In this document: positions 8,502 through 17,285 of the stretch, in pieces
How positions within the stretch are numbered: the first letter of the stretch is position 1
How the letters are laid out: each line of letters begins with the position of its first letter
NCBI GenBank assembly: GCA_024234055.1
Contig: JACKOW010000005.1
Span: 268,202-332,201 of the forward strand
Source of the DNA: Rhodanobacteraceae bacterium
Lineage (GTDB): Bacteria > Pseudomonadota > Gammaproteobacteria > Xanthomonadales > SZUA-5
Length of the DNA stretch: 64,000 nucleotides
Direction: 5' to 3'
Notes under the pieces: model-generated
Database searches by the model: none
What the model was told of the DNA's origin: nothing
The model's input: only the letters and a program-made list of their open reading frames with translations
Translations under genes and position numbers: made by a program

Positions 8502-8747
8502 TCATCTTCCTGCCTCCAGATCCCGATGCAGAGTTCGCACCGCGCCTTCAACCTGGGCGCGCTCATGTGCGGACAGGAGAGCCACGCCTGGGAAGTCAGC
8601 AGTCGCAATGCGCCACAGCTGGACTTCGGTGCCAGATCGAATCAGCGCCAGGATTTCGTCGCCGGCTTTCCTGAGGTGAAGAAGCGAGGTGGGCCGGAAA
8701 GTAGCTCCGACCCGAGGCGGGGATGGGTGCGCAGTTGGGAGTTTCAT
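8502..8747 (-). CDS. Small hypothetical protein of the element
   Basis: An 81-residue product overlapping the AlpA-type gene by ATGA (8744-8747), which supports it being translated. The sequence includes LLHLRKAGDEILALIRSGTEVQLWRIATADFPGVALLS, a compact alpha/beta pattern, and a charged C-terminus. I recognise no family. Its position between an AlpA regulator and a RepA-like ATPase is typical of small accessory genes in integrative elements. Confidence 0.5.
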   Translation of the reverse strand: MKLPTAHPSPPRVGATFRPTSLLHLRKAGDEILALIRSGTEVQLWRIATADFPGVALLSAHERAQVEGAVRTLHRDLEAGR

Positions 8748-8968
8748 TCGCCCCCCTTTTTAGCGCTCGTTGCCTGTGCTGCGGCAATCCGGTTGCGAAT
8801 CCACTCGTCGACCTCGGTGCTCACCCAGGCAACGCTTCGAAGCGACAACCGGATCGCACGCGGAAAGTCACCGCGCTTCATCAATTCGTACAGTTGCGTG
8901 CGCTTGAGCGCGGTCTTGCGGCAGACCGCCGGGAGACGGATCAGATCTGATGCTGGCGTTTGGCTCAT
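8744..8968 (-). CDS. alpA: AlpA-family transcriptional regulator
   Basis: A 74-residue protein with the AlpA/MerR-like winged helix pattern: LIRLPAVCRKTALKRTQLYELMKRGDFPRAIRLSLRSVAWVSTEVDEWI. The segment TQLYELMKRGDFP is the recognition-helix region, and VAWVSTEVDEWI is the usual C-terminal strand-helix. AlpA proteins are small activators of integrase/excision genes in P4-like elements. An AAGGAGAG ribosome-binding site precedes the ATG. It lies between the integrase gene and the RepA-like operon, consistent with control of excision. About 260 bases to the integrase stop show only a weak 75-codon frame starting with TTG. Confidence 0.85.
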   Translation of the reverse strand: MSQTPASDLIRLPAVCRKTALKRTQLYELMKRGDFPRAIRLSLRSVAWVSTEVDEWIRNRIAAAQATSAKKGGE

Positions 8969-9232
8969 GTCGGCTCTCCTTTGTCGGAACCGACCCCACC
9001 TTATTGCCTCAATTTGAGCTCGTGTAGTGAATTACGGAGGAATTTGAACGCCCTCGAAATGCATCGTACGTGCCCGGATATCTCATCGCCGTTACCACAA
9101 TCTGGCCCTCAAAGTAAGTGAATTGGCGACCTCCTCGTACGTATTTGCGCCTTTCTGAACGCTCAACTGCCGCATCTTCAGGCCATGGCACTGAGCGGCT
9201 CACCAGCAAGCGTGTCCAGCGCGGAAAGGAAG

Positions 9233-10480
9233 TCAATCGTGCTCGTCTACCGCCGACTTTTCCTCAAGGCGGGATAGGCAGTCGGCCCAGCGCTGCAGCG
9301 CCTCGCGACGTTCGTCCAGGTAGTCATGGCGATTGTAGATTCCGACGACGCCGCGGATCTTGTGATTCAGACAACGCTCGGCGATGTGCGGGGCTACGCC
9401 AAGTGCCTCCAGATGTGTACGTGCGGTTCGGCGAAAGTCGTGAGGCGAGAACGCTGCTGCCCCTTTCATCAATGGACGAATGCGCTGGGCGAGTGCCACG
9501 TTCAAAGTATCCGGGGAGATGTACGGCACCATCCGCGACTGCATCTTTCGCGCCGGCAACAGCCAGGCACTTCCTGCTGCCAGCCTGATCAGATCGCGCA
9601 CGATTTCCACTGCCTGCGTAGGCAAGGGAATATCCAATGCCTCGCCAGTCTTCGTGCGTTCGGCTGGCAAGTGCCACAGGCCTCTTTCGAGATCAAACTC
9701 GTTGATTCGGGCCGCGATCAGCTCGCCCTTGCGGGTTGCCAGCATGAGCAGCAACTTCACCGTCAGCGTGTTCTCGTGTGCCCATCCCTTGGCCTTCTTC
9801 ATCGCGGCAAAGAGTTTGATGAGCTCCGCTTCGGATAACCAGCGCGTGCGCGAATCTTCCTTGCCGCCGGCGTCGGCCAGGTCGAATGCCGCTGCCGGAT
9901 TGTGCAAACAGTATTCCCGTTTGACCGCGAAATTGAAGATCCTGCGAACCCACCGCAGGCAGTCGTTGGCGATAGTAGGAGCACCGCGATCGACTATGCC
10001 GGCAAGCAGCGCGCTCACATTGGCAGGACGGACCTCGGCAATCGGCATCTTGCCGAATGCAGGCTTGATGTCGCGCTCGATGCGGCTGCGCACGATGTTT
10101 GGATGCTTCCAGCGACCGAGTATCTGTGCGGCAAAGTACTCGTCAGCCACTTGGCCGAAAGTGCGCGCGCCCTTCTTCGATGCAATCTTGTCGAGCGCAG
10201 CGCGCTTTCGCTCCTGCTTCTCCATGGCGACGTCATAACCCAGCGCCACGCGAGCCCTCATTTCCCGTCCCAGCTTACGCGCCTGCGCCAAAGACACGTC
10301 GCGGTAGCTGCCAAGATTGAGTACGCGCGCCTTGCCGCCGAGTTGATAGCGATAGAGCCAGCGAGGAACCGAATCCACAGCCCGGTAGCGCAGGTATAGG
10401 CCATCACCGTCGCTACGCCCCTCAAACCGCTCTCCTGCGCTGATCCAGCCCTTGATCGTTACGTCAGTCAGCTTGCCCAT
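9233..10480 (-). CDS. Tyrosine-type site-specific integrase (P4-like)
   Basis: A 415-residue integrase counted from ATG 10480 (MGKLTDVTIKGW). A GTG/ATG-type extension to 10516 is possible, but the LTD-xx-I-K motif near the start is where family members begin. The N-terminal DUF4102-like arm-binding domain (GLYLRYR...YQLGGKARVLNLGSY...LAQARKLG) is followed by a core-binding domain and the catalytic domain. The catalytic residues are Arg in LATRKGEL, His-Arg in SPHDFRRTARTHL, His in LNHK and Tyr in GIYNRHDY. It faces away from yicC, and the attachment site should lie within the 140 bases between it and the yicC terminator, but no tRNA or convincing direct repeat is visible. Confidence 0.92.
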   Translation of the reverse strand: MGKLTDVTIKGWISAGERFEGRSDGDGLYLRYRAVDSVPRWLYRYQLGGKARVLNLGSYRDVSLAQARKLGREMRARVALGYDVAMEKQERKRAALDKIASKKGARTFGQVADEYFAAQILGRWKHPNIVRSRIERDIKPAFGKMPIAEVRPANVSALLAGIVDRGAPTIANDCLRWVRRIFNFAVKREYCLHNPAAAFDLADAGGKEDSRTRWLSEAELIKLFAAMKKAKGWAHENTLTVKLLLMLATRKGELIAARINEFDLERGLWHLPAERTKTGEALDIPLPTQAVEIVRDLIRLAAGSAWLLPARKMQSRMVPYISPDTLNVALAQRIRPLMKGAAAFSPHDFRRTARTHLEALGVAPHIAERCLNHKIRGVVGIYNRHDYLDERREALQRWADCLSRLEEKSAVDEHD

Positions 10481-10593
10481 GGATGCAAGTGCTCCGTTGT
10501 ACTCAAGTTGGGCCAACTCTGCACACGTTGGTACAGCATTGGGTACAACAAGAATACCGGAATTGACCGGGGCTTTCCGGACCTAACCGAACG

Positions 10594-10618
10594 AAAAAGG
10601 CGCCATAATAGGCGCCTT
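10594..10618 (-). terminator. Rho-independent terminator of yicC
   Basis: On the minus strand AAGGCGCC-tattat-GGCGCCTT forms a perfect 8-bp stem with a 6-base loop, directly followed by TTTTT. It lies about 40 bases after the yicC stop codon. It also marks the boundary between chromosomal yicC and the integrative element. Confidence 0.9.
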
Positions 10619-10656
10619 GGCAATCTTGACCGGAATTCGCCGGAGCTGATCGGAAC

Positions 10657-11523
10657 TCACTCCAGATTCTGCACCTGCTCGCGAATCTGCTCGATCAGCA
10701 CCTTCATGTCGACGGCGAGCTGGCTGGTCCGGGCATCGGTGGACTTGGAGCCGAAGGTGTTGGCCTCGCGGTGCAGCTCCTGGGTCAGGAAATCCAGGCG
10801 CCGGCCAACCGGCTCGCTGCGTTTGAGCGTGCGCGCCATTTCTTCCAGGTGCACACCCAGGCGGTCGAGTTCTTCGTCCACGTCCATCTTCTGCAGCGCG
10901 AACACGATTTCCTGTTCGATGCGCTGCGGATCGACGCTGGCGGCGATCTCGGCCAGCTTGGCCATCAGCTTGTCGCGCAGTCCCTGGCGGATGATGGGCA
11001 GCATCTCGATGGCGGCTGCGCGCGCGGCGCCCAAGGCCTTGACCCGCTCGAGCATGATCTCTGCCAGGCGCTTGCCCTCGCGTTCGCGCTGGGCCTCCAG
11101 GGCGTCCAGCGCCTGATCGATGAGCTGCAGCACCTGGGCACCGAGTTCCTCCAGATCGAAATCACCGGTGGCCACCAGGCCCGGCCAGGACAGCAGATCG
11201 CTGGCATGACCGGCGTCCAGGCGCCCGTTGCGGCGAGTCAGTTCGTCGACCAGACCGGTCAGCTGATCGAGCAGCGCGTGATTGATGGTCAGCGTGGTCG
11301 GGCGGTTGGGATCACTGCGCAGACGCGCCGACAGATCCAGCTTGCCACGCGACAGCCGCTGGCCGATGCGCTCACGCAGGGCCGGCTCCAGCGAGCGCAG
11401 CTCTTCCGGCAGTTTGGTGGAGACTTCGAGGAAACGATGGTTCACCGTGCGCATCTCCAGGCGCAGGTGGCCGGCAGCGGTTGGGCCTTCGGCACTGCCA
11501 TAAGCGGTCATGCTGCGAGGCAT
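10657..11523 (-). CDS. yicC: YicC family endoribonuclease/stress protein
   Basis: A 288-residue product that begins MPRSMTAYGSAEG, matching the MxRSMTA start of YicC proteins. ATG 11523 has ACGGAG just upstream and is preferred over the longer frame from 11760. Conserved segments include EMRTVNHRFLEVSTKLPEELRSLEP near the start and DVDEELDRLGVHLEEM...GRRLDFLTQELHREANTFGSKS near the end. E. coli YicC has been linked to RNA decay, as an RNase family involved in sRNA degradation. The usual neighbour gmk is not adjacent. Downstream lies a strong terminator and then the integrase. Confidence 0.95.
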   Translation of the reverse strand: MPRSMTAYGSAEGPTAAGHLRLEMRTVNHRFLEVSTKLPEELRSLEPALRERIGQRLSRGKLDLSARLRSDPNRPTTLTINHALLDQLTGLVDELTRRNGRLDAGHASDLLSWPGLVATGDFDLEELGAQVLQLIDQALDALEAQREREGKRLAEIMLERVKALGAARAAAIEMLPIIRQGLRDKLMAKLAEIAASVDPQRIEQEIVFALQKMDVDEELDRLGVHLEEMARTLKRSEPVGRRLDFLTQELHREANTFGSKSTDARTSQLAVDMKVLIEQIREQVQNLE

Positions 11524-11589
11524 GCGCGGCTCCGTTGGTTGGGAATATGCACATGCTACGGGATTGGGGGGTGCACGGGGCTGGTTGTC

Positions 11590-11645
11590 GGGACTCAGGA
11601 CTCGGGACTCGGGACTCGGGACTCGGGACTCAGGACTCAGGACTC
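11590..11645 (+). repeat. Heptamer array, unit GGGACTC/AGGACTC, 8 copies
   Basis: Eight uninterrupted 7-bp units (GGGACTC or AGGACTC) lie about 70 bases upstream of the yicC start. They are preceded in the same register by one GGTTGTC, the unit of other arrays in this window. The reverse complement unit GAGTCCC recurs at 32739-32780 and inside prmB. Confidence 0.95.
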
Positions 11646-11664
11646 GGAGGAAGGCTCGCATCGT

Positions 11665-11849
11665 GGCGTCATTGCCAGCCAACTGTTTCGGCGCGACACA
11701 GCCCACGGGCCATGAACCACAAACCCGCCCGTAGGAGCGACCTCGCGTCGCGACCGGCAAGCTGCACGTCCAAAGCAGCGGTCGCGCCGCAAGGGCGCTC
11801 CTACAGGTGGAAAAGGAAAATCAACGACTTGCGATATGGATCATGGAGA
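11665..11849 (+). repeat. Composite palindromic repeat with GTAGGAGCG-type core
   Basis: The left frame (11665-11718, ending ACGGGCCATGAACC) and the right frame (about 11816-11849, containing ACTTGCGATATGG and ATCATGGAG) enclose a REP-like palindrome at about 11730-11805. That palindrome reads GTAGGAGCGACCTCGCG ... CGCAAGGGCGCTCCTAC. The same frame with different cores recurs near 27.8, 37.4 and 55.3 kb, and its left half near 58.95 kb. Confidence 0.85.
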
Positions 11850-12155
11850 GCCACCTGTTTCGGTCTGAAAATGCCCACGGGCCATGCCCCCCGGCGTCAT
11901 TGCGAGCGTAGGGCAGCAATCCAGGGCTGCTGACTCCGTGCGTCTGGATTGCTTCTACGGATCAAGTCGGGGGTCGCGATGACACGGGCCGTGGCAGGTC
12001 CAGACTTGTCTGGACGTACAACAGCCTCAAAGCCCGTAGTACTTCCCGTGCCCCGTGCCCCGTGCCTCGCGCACTCGCGCCCCCCCAACCTTCGGCACAT
12101 GCGCTTCATGCTGTGAGGACTACCCTTCGCGGCCTTTCTGCCCGGGAGGCTGTCG
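11850..12155. repeat. Repeat-rich intergenic region upstream of the M13 peptidase
   Basis: It starts with a second left frame of the composite repeat (11850-11892). A palindrome of the CATTGCGAGCG...CTGGATTGCTTC type follows (11893-11983), then a GTCCAGACTTGTCTGGAC palindrome (11998-12015), then three CCCGTGC heptamers (12045-12065). The remaining ~90 bases before ATG 12156 hold no recognisable promoter or gene. Confidence 0.8.
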
Positions 12156-14207
12156 ATGAAAAGCACGAAGTTGCTGTGTTGCTTGATGCTGGCGCTGCAG
12201 GCGCCCCTCGCGCTGGCCGAAACCTCGGCCAAAGCCGAGCTCGGCAGTTTCGGCATTGACCTGTCGCAGCGCGACGAGAGCGTCAAACCGGGCGATGACT
12301 TCGATCGCTACGCCAGCGGCAAGTGGCACGACAGCTACCAGCTGAAGGACTACGAAACCCGCTACGGTGCCTTCACTACGCTCAGTGATCAGGCCGAGAT
12401 ACAGGTGCGGGCGATCATCGAAGAGATGGCCAAGTCGAACGCTCCGGCCGGCAGCAACGAGCAGAAAATCCGCGATTTGTACAATAGTTACATGGATGTG
12501 GCCGCACGCAACGCGGCGGGTATCGAGCCGATCCGACCTTTGCTCAAACAGATCGAGAGCATTGATTCGCGACTTGCATTGACCCAGGCTTTCGGGCGCT
12601 CCGGCGTGGACGGCACTATCTCGCCGCTGGGGGGTGGCGTCGGTCTGGATCGCAAGAACCCGGATCGTTATCTGCTGAATGTGGGCGTCAGCGGACTCGG
12701 CCTGCCCGACAAGGACTACTACTTCAATCAGGCCGAGCGTTTCGTGCAGATTCGCGCCGCCTACCTCAAGCACATCGAGCGCATGCTCGGCTTCGTGGGC
12801 GTGAGCAAGCCGGGCGAGCGTGCCAAGGCGATCCTGGCCCTGGAGACTCGGCTCGCCAGCCAGATGTGGGATCGCGCGCAGATGCGCGATCGCGAGAAGA
12901 CCTACAACCTGATGAGCTTTGCCGATTTCGAGCGACAGTATGGCGGCTACGACTGGGCCGCGCATTTCCGCGCCGATGGCATGGAGCCCCCGGCCGAAGT
13001 GAATGTGTTCACGCCAAGCGCCGTCAATCCGGTCATCGAGATCGTCAGCGACACGCCGCTGGCCACCTGGATCGACTACCTGCGTTTTCATGCCATCGAC
13101 AACCACGCCAGCCTGCTGAGCGAGGAGATCGACAACGCCAGTTTCGATTTCAACGGCCGGATGCTGTCGGGCCAGAAGGCCCAGAGGGAACTGTGGAAGC
13201 GCGGCGTGGCCCTGGTCGGTGGTTCGCGCGGTTCCCAGGGACTGGGTGATGCCGTGGGACAGATCTACGTTTCCCGGCACTTCAAGCCCGAAGCCAAGCA
13301 GGCGATGGATGAGCTGGTCGAGAACCTGCGCCGGGCGCTGCGACAAAATATCGAGCAACTCGACTGGATGGGCGAGGCCACCAAGGAAGAGGCCTACAAG
13401 AAGCTGGCGAGCTTCCGTCCGAAAATCGGCTATCCGAGCCAGTGGCGCGACTACAGCCAGCTGACCATCGTGCCCGGCGATCTGCTGGCCAATGTGCGTG
13501 CGCTGCGCGCCTTCTACAACGACGACCAGAATGCGCGTCTGGGCCGCGCCAGCGACAAGGACGAGTGGTTCATGACCCCGCAGACGGTCAACGCCTATTA
13601 CAACTCCTCCTTCAACGAAATCGTGTTCCCGGCCGCCATCCTGCAGCCGCCCTTCTTCGACGTGAATGCTGATCCGGCGGTCAACTACGGCGCCATCGGC
13701 GCGGTCATCGGTCATGAAATGGGCCATGGCTTCGACGATCAGGGATCCAAGTCGGACCACGCCGGAATCCAGCGCAACTGGTGGGATGAACAGGACCGCA
13801 AGCGCTTCGAGCAGCGCACGTCGGCCCTCGGTGCCCAATACGACAGCAATTGCCCGCTGGAAGGCCACTGTGTCAACGGCCAGCTGACCATGGGCGAGAA
13901 CATCGGCGATCTCGGCGGCGTGTCGATGGCCTACACCGCCTACAAGCTGTCGCTGAACGGCCAGGAAGCCCCGGTGCTCGAGGGCCTGACCGGCGATCAG
14001 CGCTTCTTCCTGTCCTGGGCGCAGGTATGGAAGGCCAAGTACCGCGACGAGGCCCTGGTCAATCAGCTGCAGGCCGATCCGCACTCTCCGCCGCGTTATC
14101 GCATCAACGGTCCGCTGCGCAATCTGAACGAGTGGTATCAGGCTTTCGATGTGCAGCCCGACGACGCGCTGTACCTGAAGCCGGAAGAGCGCGTGCGGAT
14201 CTGGTAG
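12156..14207 (+). CDS. M13 family zinc metallopeptidase (PepO/neprilysin-like), exported
   Basis: The 683-residue product opens with a signal peptide (MKSTKLLCCLMLALQAPLALA) and continues with the M13 N-terminal domain (PGDDFDRYASGKWHD). It has all catalytic landmarks: VNAYYNSSFNEIVFPAAILQ, the zinc motif HEMGH at about 520-524 within IGHEMGHGFDDQGS, and GENIGDLGGV with the third zinc ligand Glu. The C-terminus VRIW takes the place of the usual C-x-x-W. Length is typical (650-700). It should cleave oligopeptides in the periplasm or outside the cell. It stands alone between repeat clusters. Confidence 0.96.
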   Translation: MKSTKLLCCLMLALQAPLALAETSAKAELGSFGIDLSQRDESVKPGDDFDRYASGKWHDSYQLKDYETRYGAFTTLSDQAEIQVRAIIEEMAKSNAPAGSNEQKIRDLYNSYMDVAARNAAGIEPIRPLLKQIESIDSRLALTQAFGRSGVDGTISPLGGGVGLDRKNPDRYLLNVGVSGLGLPDKDYYFNQAERFVQIRAAYLKHIERMLGFVGVSKPGERAKAILALETRLASQMWDRAQMRDREKTYNLMSFADFERQYGGYDWAAHFRADGMEPPAEVNVFTPSAVNPVIEIVSDTPLATWIDYLRFHAIDNHASLLSEEIDNASFDFNGRMLSGQKAQRELWKRGVALVGGSRGSQGLGDAVGQIYVSRHFKPEAKQAMDELVENLRRALRQNIEQLDWMGEATKEEAYKKLASFRPKIGYPSQWRDYSQLTIVPGDLLANVRALRAFYNDDQNARLGRASDKDEWFMTPQTVNAYYNSSFNEIVFPAAILQPPFFDVNADPAVNYGAIGAVIGHEMGHGFDDQGSKSDHAGIQRNWWDEQDRKRFEQRTSALGAQYDSNCPLEGHCVNGQLTMGENIGDLGGVSMAYTAYKLSLNGQEAPVLEGLTGDQRFFLSWAQVWKAKYRDEALVNQLQADPHSPPRYRINGPLRNLNEWYQAFDVQPDDALYLKPEERVRIW

Positions 14208-14553
14208 CTGCGCCAACGCCTCGCGGCGCGATCGTAGGAGCGACCTCGCGTCGCGACCGGCGGCGACGACCGGAAACCTGGGCAGACGGGATGTAAAAGG
14301 CGGGACGCAGAGTACGCAAAGGAAAAGCGGAGAGGACGCGGAGAAAAAGCAGAGAAAGCGCTGAATGGATCCTTCTCTGCGTTCTCTGCGACGTTCTGCG
14401 TTCTCCGCGTTCAGGATTTGGCTCGCAAGGGTGCGGCTGCGCGCACTGGTGGCGCGGCGCTCCTGTGCGTCCAGATGTTCTGGACGCTTCTGGCAAAGTG
14501 CTTGGGAAGCGAGGCCGAGGCACCCTGTTGCGGGCCTCGCCGCAGAGTGTCGA
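14208..14553. repeat. Repeat-containing intergenic region
   Basis: It contains a half REP (CGTAGGAGCGACCTCGCGTC, about 14234-14262). About 14285-14415 is an imperfect inverted repeat built from short GCAGAG/CGCGGAG-type words on the left and CTCTGCGTTCTCTGCG words on the right. A GCGTCCAG-atgtt-CTGGACGC palindrome follows near 14467-14490. No gene is convincing here. Confidence 0.7.
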
Positions 14554-15612
14554 TCACTCGGGAGAGATTTTCACGACGATCTTGCCTCGGGTGTGCCCCT
14601 CGCGATTGCGTTCCATCGCCGCAGCCAGTTGCGCAAAAGGAAACTCGGCGTCGACGTGAACCCTGAGCTGACCAGCGTCGATCAATACCTTCAGCTCGGA
14701 CAGTCCGGCATCGGCGGCAGCATCGACTTCGGCCGGACATTCGATCTGAGCCTGCCTGCAGACGTCGGCAGAGATGGCGCCGGCGATGCTGACGAGTCGC
14801 CCGCCAGGCCTGATGACAGCCACCGAGCGCCGTAGCGTGTCGCCACCTACCGTATCGAATACCAGGTCCACCCCTTCCACCGCATCCTCGAAGCGAGTGC
14901 TGCGATAGTCGATCGCCTCATCAGCTCCCAATCCCAGCACGAAATCACGATTCGCCGCGGAGGCGGTGGTGATCACATAGGCGCCTTTGGCCTTGGCGAT
15001 TTGCACGGCCATGGATCCAACGCCTCCGGCGCCGCCTTGAATCAACACTTTCTCGCCCGCGCGCACCTTGGCGGTCTGAACCAGGCCATTCCATGCCGTG
15101 ATGCCGACCAGGGGATACGCGGCAGCCTCGACGAAACTCATGGATTCAGGCTTGGCGGCCACCCAGGGGGCGTCGACTACCACATATTCAGCGAAACTGC
15201 CGCCATTCGATGGGGAATCGGTCAGAACCACGACGGCATCACCGCAGCGAAACTGGGACTGGTCGTCTCCCACTCCGACCACGGTACCAGAGCCATCGCG
15301 ACCGAGAATGGCCGGCATGCTCAGCGGCCACCAGTCCTTGACCATGCCCTCCCGTTGTTTCCAGTCAATCGGATTGATGCTGGCCGCATGCATGCGTACC
15401 AACACCTGACCGACACCGGGTGTCGGCATGACAGCCGACCCGGGCTGCACGGGCTCAGGGCCGCCGTACCGCAGCAGTTGCATCACCTTCATGGATTCCG
15501 GCAACGACGACGGAGCCGGACAACCTGGGATTTGTGCAGGGCTGGTCGTGGGCGACAACAGGGCGGTCAAGACAACGCACAGGTACGAGAGTCGGGAATG
15601 CATGCGAGACAT
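14554..15612 (-). CDS. Zinc-independent MDR-family NADP-dependent oxidoreductase with signal-like N-terminus
   Basis: The 352-residue product is a medium-chain dehydrogenase/reductase of the quinone oxidoreductase type: MHAASINPIDWKQREG, the GxDGSGTVVGVG segment, LIQGGAGGVGSMAVQIAKAKGAYVI (NAD(P)-binding Rossmann motif) and a GEADEAIDYR-like LGADEAIDYR. No catalytic zinc ligands are apparent. ATG 15612 has CGGAG about nine bases upstream and gives an N-terminus that reads as an export signal (MHSRLSYLCVVLTALLS...SPAQ). That is unexpected for a nicotinamide-dependent enzyme. A downstream start at 15492 (MKVMQLLRYGG) would give a purely cytosolic protein, but it has a weaker ribosome-binding site. 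Enzyme class is well supported; substrate and location are not. Confidence 0.85.
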   Translation of the reverse strand: MSRMHSRLSYLCVVLTALLSPTTSPAQIPGCPAPSSLPESMKVMQLLRYGGPEPVQPGSAVMPTPGVGQVLVRMHAASINPIDWKQREGMVKDWWPLSMPAILGRDGSGTVVGVGDDQSQFRCGDAVVVLTDSPSNGGSFAEYVVVDAPWVAAKPESMSFVEAAAYPLVGITAWNGLVQTAKVRAGEKVLIQGGAGGVGSMAVQIAKAKGAYVITTASAANRDFVLGLGADEAIDYRSTRFEDAVEGVDLVFDTVGGDTLRRSVAVIRPGGRLVSIAGAISADVCRQAQIECPAEVDAAADAGLSELKVLIDAGQLRVHVDAEFPFAQLAAAMERNREGHTRGKIVVKISPE

Positions 15613-15981
15613 GGTCGTAATCTCCGGTTGGGATGGGCTTGCTGGGGCCACTCCATCGAACGCGCCCGGCAACGTGCAGGATTCGACCAGGGCAGACGGC
15701 CAAGACTCCCTCAGTTGGGCGCGGCGGGAGAACCGATCGGCTTGTGCGCCCAACTTCTCTGGGCTGGACACGACGATGGCCGATGTGTTCCGACCAGGCC
15801 ATCAGGCAGCATCGATTCGCCATGGTTTCATGCTGAACCGCCATCGCCACGGTTGCCGTCGGCCCTGCACCATCCATCGTTGGGCAGCGCACTGCTGCGG
15901 AAAACGCGCCGAACCTTCCCTGTGCCAGCCGCTGCCTGCCACGCTATCCTCCGCCGCCTACATCTGGCTTGAAAAAACCCT
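15613..15981. other. Divergent intergenic region, no gene seen
   Basis: About 370 bases separate the divergent MDR oxidoreductase and MFS genes and should hold both promoters. Open frames here have no ribosome-binding sites or family resemblance. I could not pick a confident -35/-10 pair or an operator palindrome. Confidence 0.5.
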
Positions 15982-17220
15982 GTGACCGTCCTCGCTGCGC
16001 CGCGCAAGGCTGCGCTGATCTTCATCTTCATCACGGTGGCGCTGGACATCCTGGCCATCGGGCTGATCATTCCGGTGCTGCCGCCGCTGATCGCGGGCTT
16101 CTTCCCGACCGCTGCCGAAGGCGCGGCGATGTACGGCTGGTTTGTGACCCTGTTCGCGCTGATGCAGTTTCTGGCCTCGCCCGTGCTGGGGGCCCTGTCG
16201 GATCGATTCGGTCGGCGCAAGGTGATCCTGCTGTCGAATCTGGGCCTGGGGCTGGACTACATCCTGATGGCGCTGGCGCAGACGCTGCCGCTGCTGCTGC
16301 TGGGCCGCATCATCGGTGGCATCACCTCGGCCAGCGTGGCCACGGCCAATGCCTATATCGCCGACGTCACGCCACCGGAGAAGCGCGCCGCCAGTTTCGG
16401 CATGCTCGGCGCCGCCTTTGGCATCGGCTTCGTCATCGGCCCGGCCGCGGGTGGTCTGCTCGGCAGCATCGATCCGCGCCTGCCCTTCTGGGTAGCGGCG
16501 GGCCTGAGCCTGACCAATTTCCTGTACGGCCTGCTGGTACTGCCCGAATCGCTGCCCGAAGAGCGCCATCACCGTTTCGAATGGCGCCGCGCCAATCCGG
16601 TCGGGGCGCTGATGTGGTTGTGGCGTTTCCCGCAGGTCTTTGGCCTGGCGGGAGTCAGCTTTCTGTCGGTAGTGGCGCACACGGTTTTTCCGGCCATCTT
16701 CGTGCTCTATGCCACCCATCGCTACCAGTGGAGTGCCCGCGATATCGGCTTCACGCTGGCCTTCGTCGGCATCTTGAGCGCCATCGTCCAGGCAGGATTG
16801 GTGCGCCGCATCGTGCCCTGGCTGGGCGAGCGCCGTGCCTTGATGGTGGGACTGGGATTCGGCGCCATCGGATTTGTCGGCTACGGTTGGGCGCCGAGCG
16901 GCATCTGGTTGTGGACGGTGATGCCCTTGCTATCGCTGTGGGGCTTGGCCAATCCGGCGCTGCAAGCCTTGATGACCCGGCAGATCGACCCTACCGAGCA
17001 GGGCCGTCTGCAGGGCGCGCTGGCCAGTCTGGCGGCTATCGCCGGCATCATCGGGCCCTATGTGTTTGCGCATGTCTATGCCGCCGGCATCGACCCGGCG
17101 CGCAGCTACGAATTGCCCGGCGCGGCCTTCTTCCTGGCCTCGCTGGTACTGGTGGCCGCTGCCGGCCTGGCCCATGTCGCCAGTCGCGCCTCAGCCATAC
17201 GAGTCGCCGATGCCAAGTGA
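15982..17220 (+). CDS. MFS efflux transporter, TetA-like (DHA1)
   Basis: A 412-residue inner-membrane protein with 12 predicted hydrophobic segments. The first is IFIFITVALDILAIGLIIPVLP, characteristic of the TetA/DHA1-12 group. Motif A between TM2 and TM3 reads GALSDRFGRRKVIL, and motif C-like GAAFGIGFVIGPAAGG is in TM5. The GTG at 15982 starts the protein. The resemblance is to TCR/Tet proton-coupled drug exporters, but many such chromosomal proteins do not confer tetracycline resistance. A long frame in another phase runs across the whole gene into recQ and is judged spurious. Confidence 0.9.
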   Translation: MTVLAAPRKAALIFIFITVALDILAIGLIIPVLPPLIAGFFPTAAEGAAMYGWFVTLFALMQFLASPVLGALSDRFGRRKVILLSNLGLGLDYILMALAQTLPLLLLGRIIGGITSASVATANAYIADVTPPEKRAASFGMLGAAFGIGFVIGPAAGGLLGSIDPRLPFWVAAGLSLTNFLYGLLVLPESLPEERHHRFEWRRANPVGALMWLWRFPQVFGLAGVSFLSVVAHTVFPAIFVLYATHRYQWSARDIGFTLAFVGILSAIVQAGLVRRIVPWLGERRALMVGLGFGAIGFVGYGWAPSGIWLWTVMPLLSLWGLANPALQALMTRQIDPTEQGRLQGALASLAAIAGIIGPYVFAHVYAAGIDPARSYELPGAAFFLASLVLVAAAGLAHVASRASAIRVADAK

Positions 17221-17285
17221 ACTGTGGTGCGCGCGAACAGTCCGCCGGAGACTGCCGAGCATTGAACAATTGCTCGGGGCATGGG

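Noticed and set aside
8356..8505. 49-codon minus-strand frame starting in the stop of the 8502-8747 gene (ATGA)
   Set aside because: Overlaps the hairpin and the RepA-like start, and its translation shows no recognisable pattern; the ATGA may be chance.
9009..9236. 75-codon minus-strand frame overlapping the integrase stop with a TTG
   Set aside because: No ribosome-binding site, no family resemblance; overlap with the stop by a rare start codon is weak evidence.
10517..10656. tRNA or tmRNA gene as attachment site of the integrase
   Set aside because: No cloverleaf or tmRNA 3' end is recognisable between the integrase and the yicC terminator.
11588..12065. CRISPR array in the repeat-rich intergenic region
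   Set aside because: The repeats are 7-bp tandem units or single palindromes without regular spacers, and there are no cas genes.
12120..14216. 698-codon minus-strand frame opposite the M13 peptidase
   Set aside because: Antisense shadow of a clear M13 gene; His/Gln-rich translation and no ribosome-binding site.
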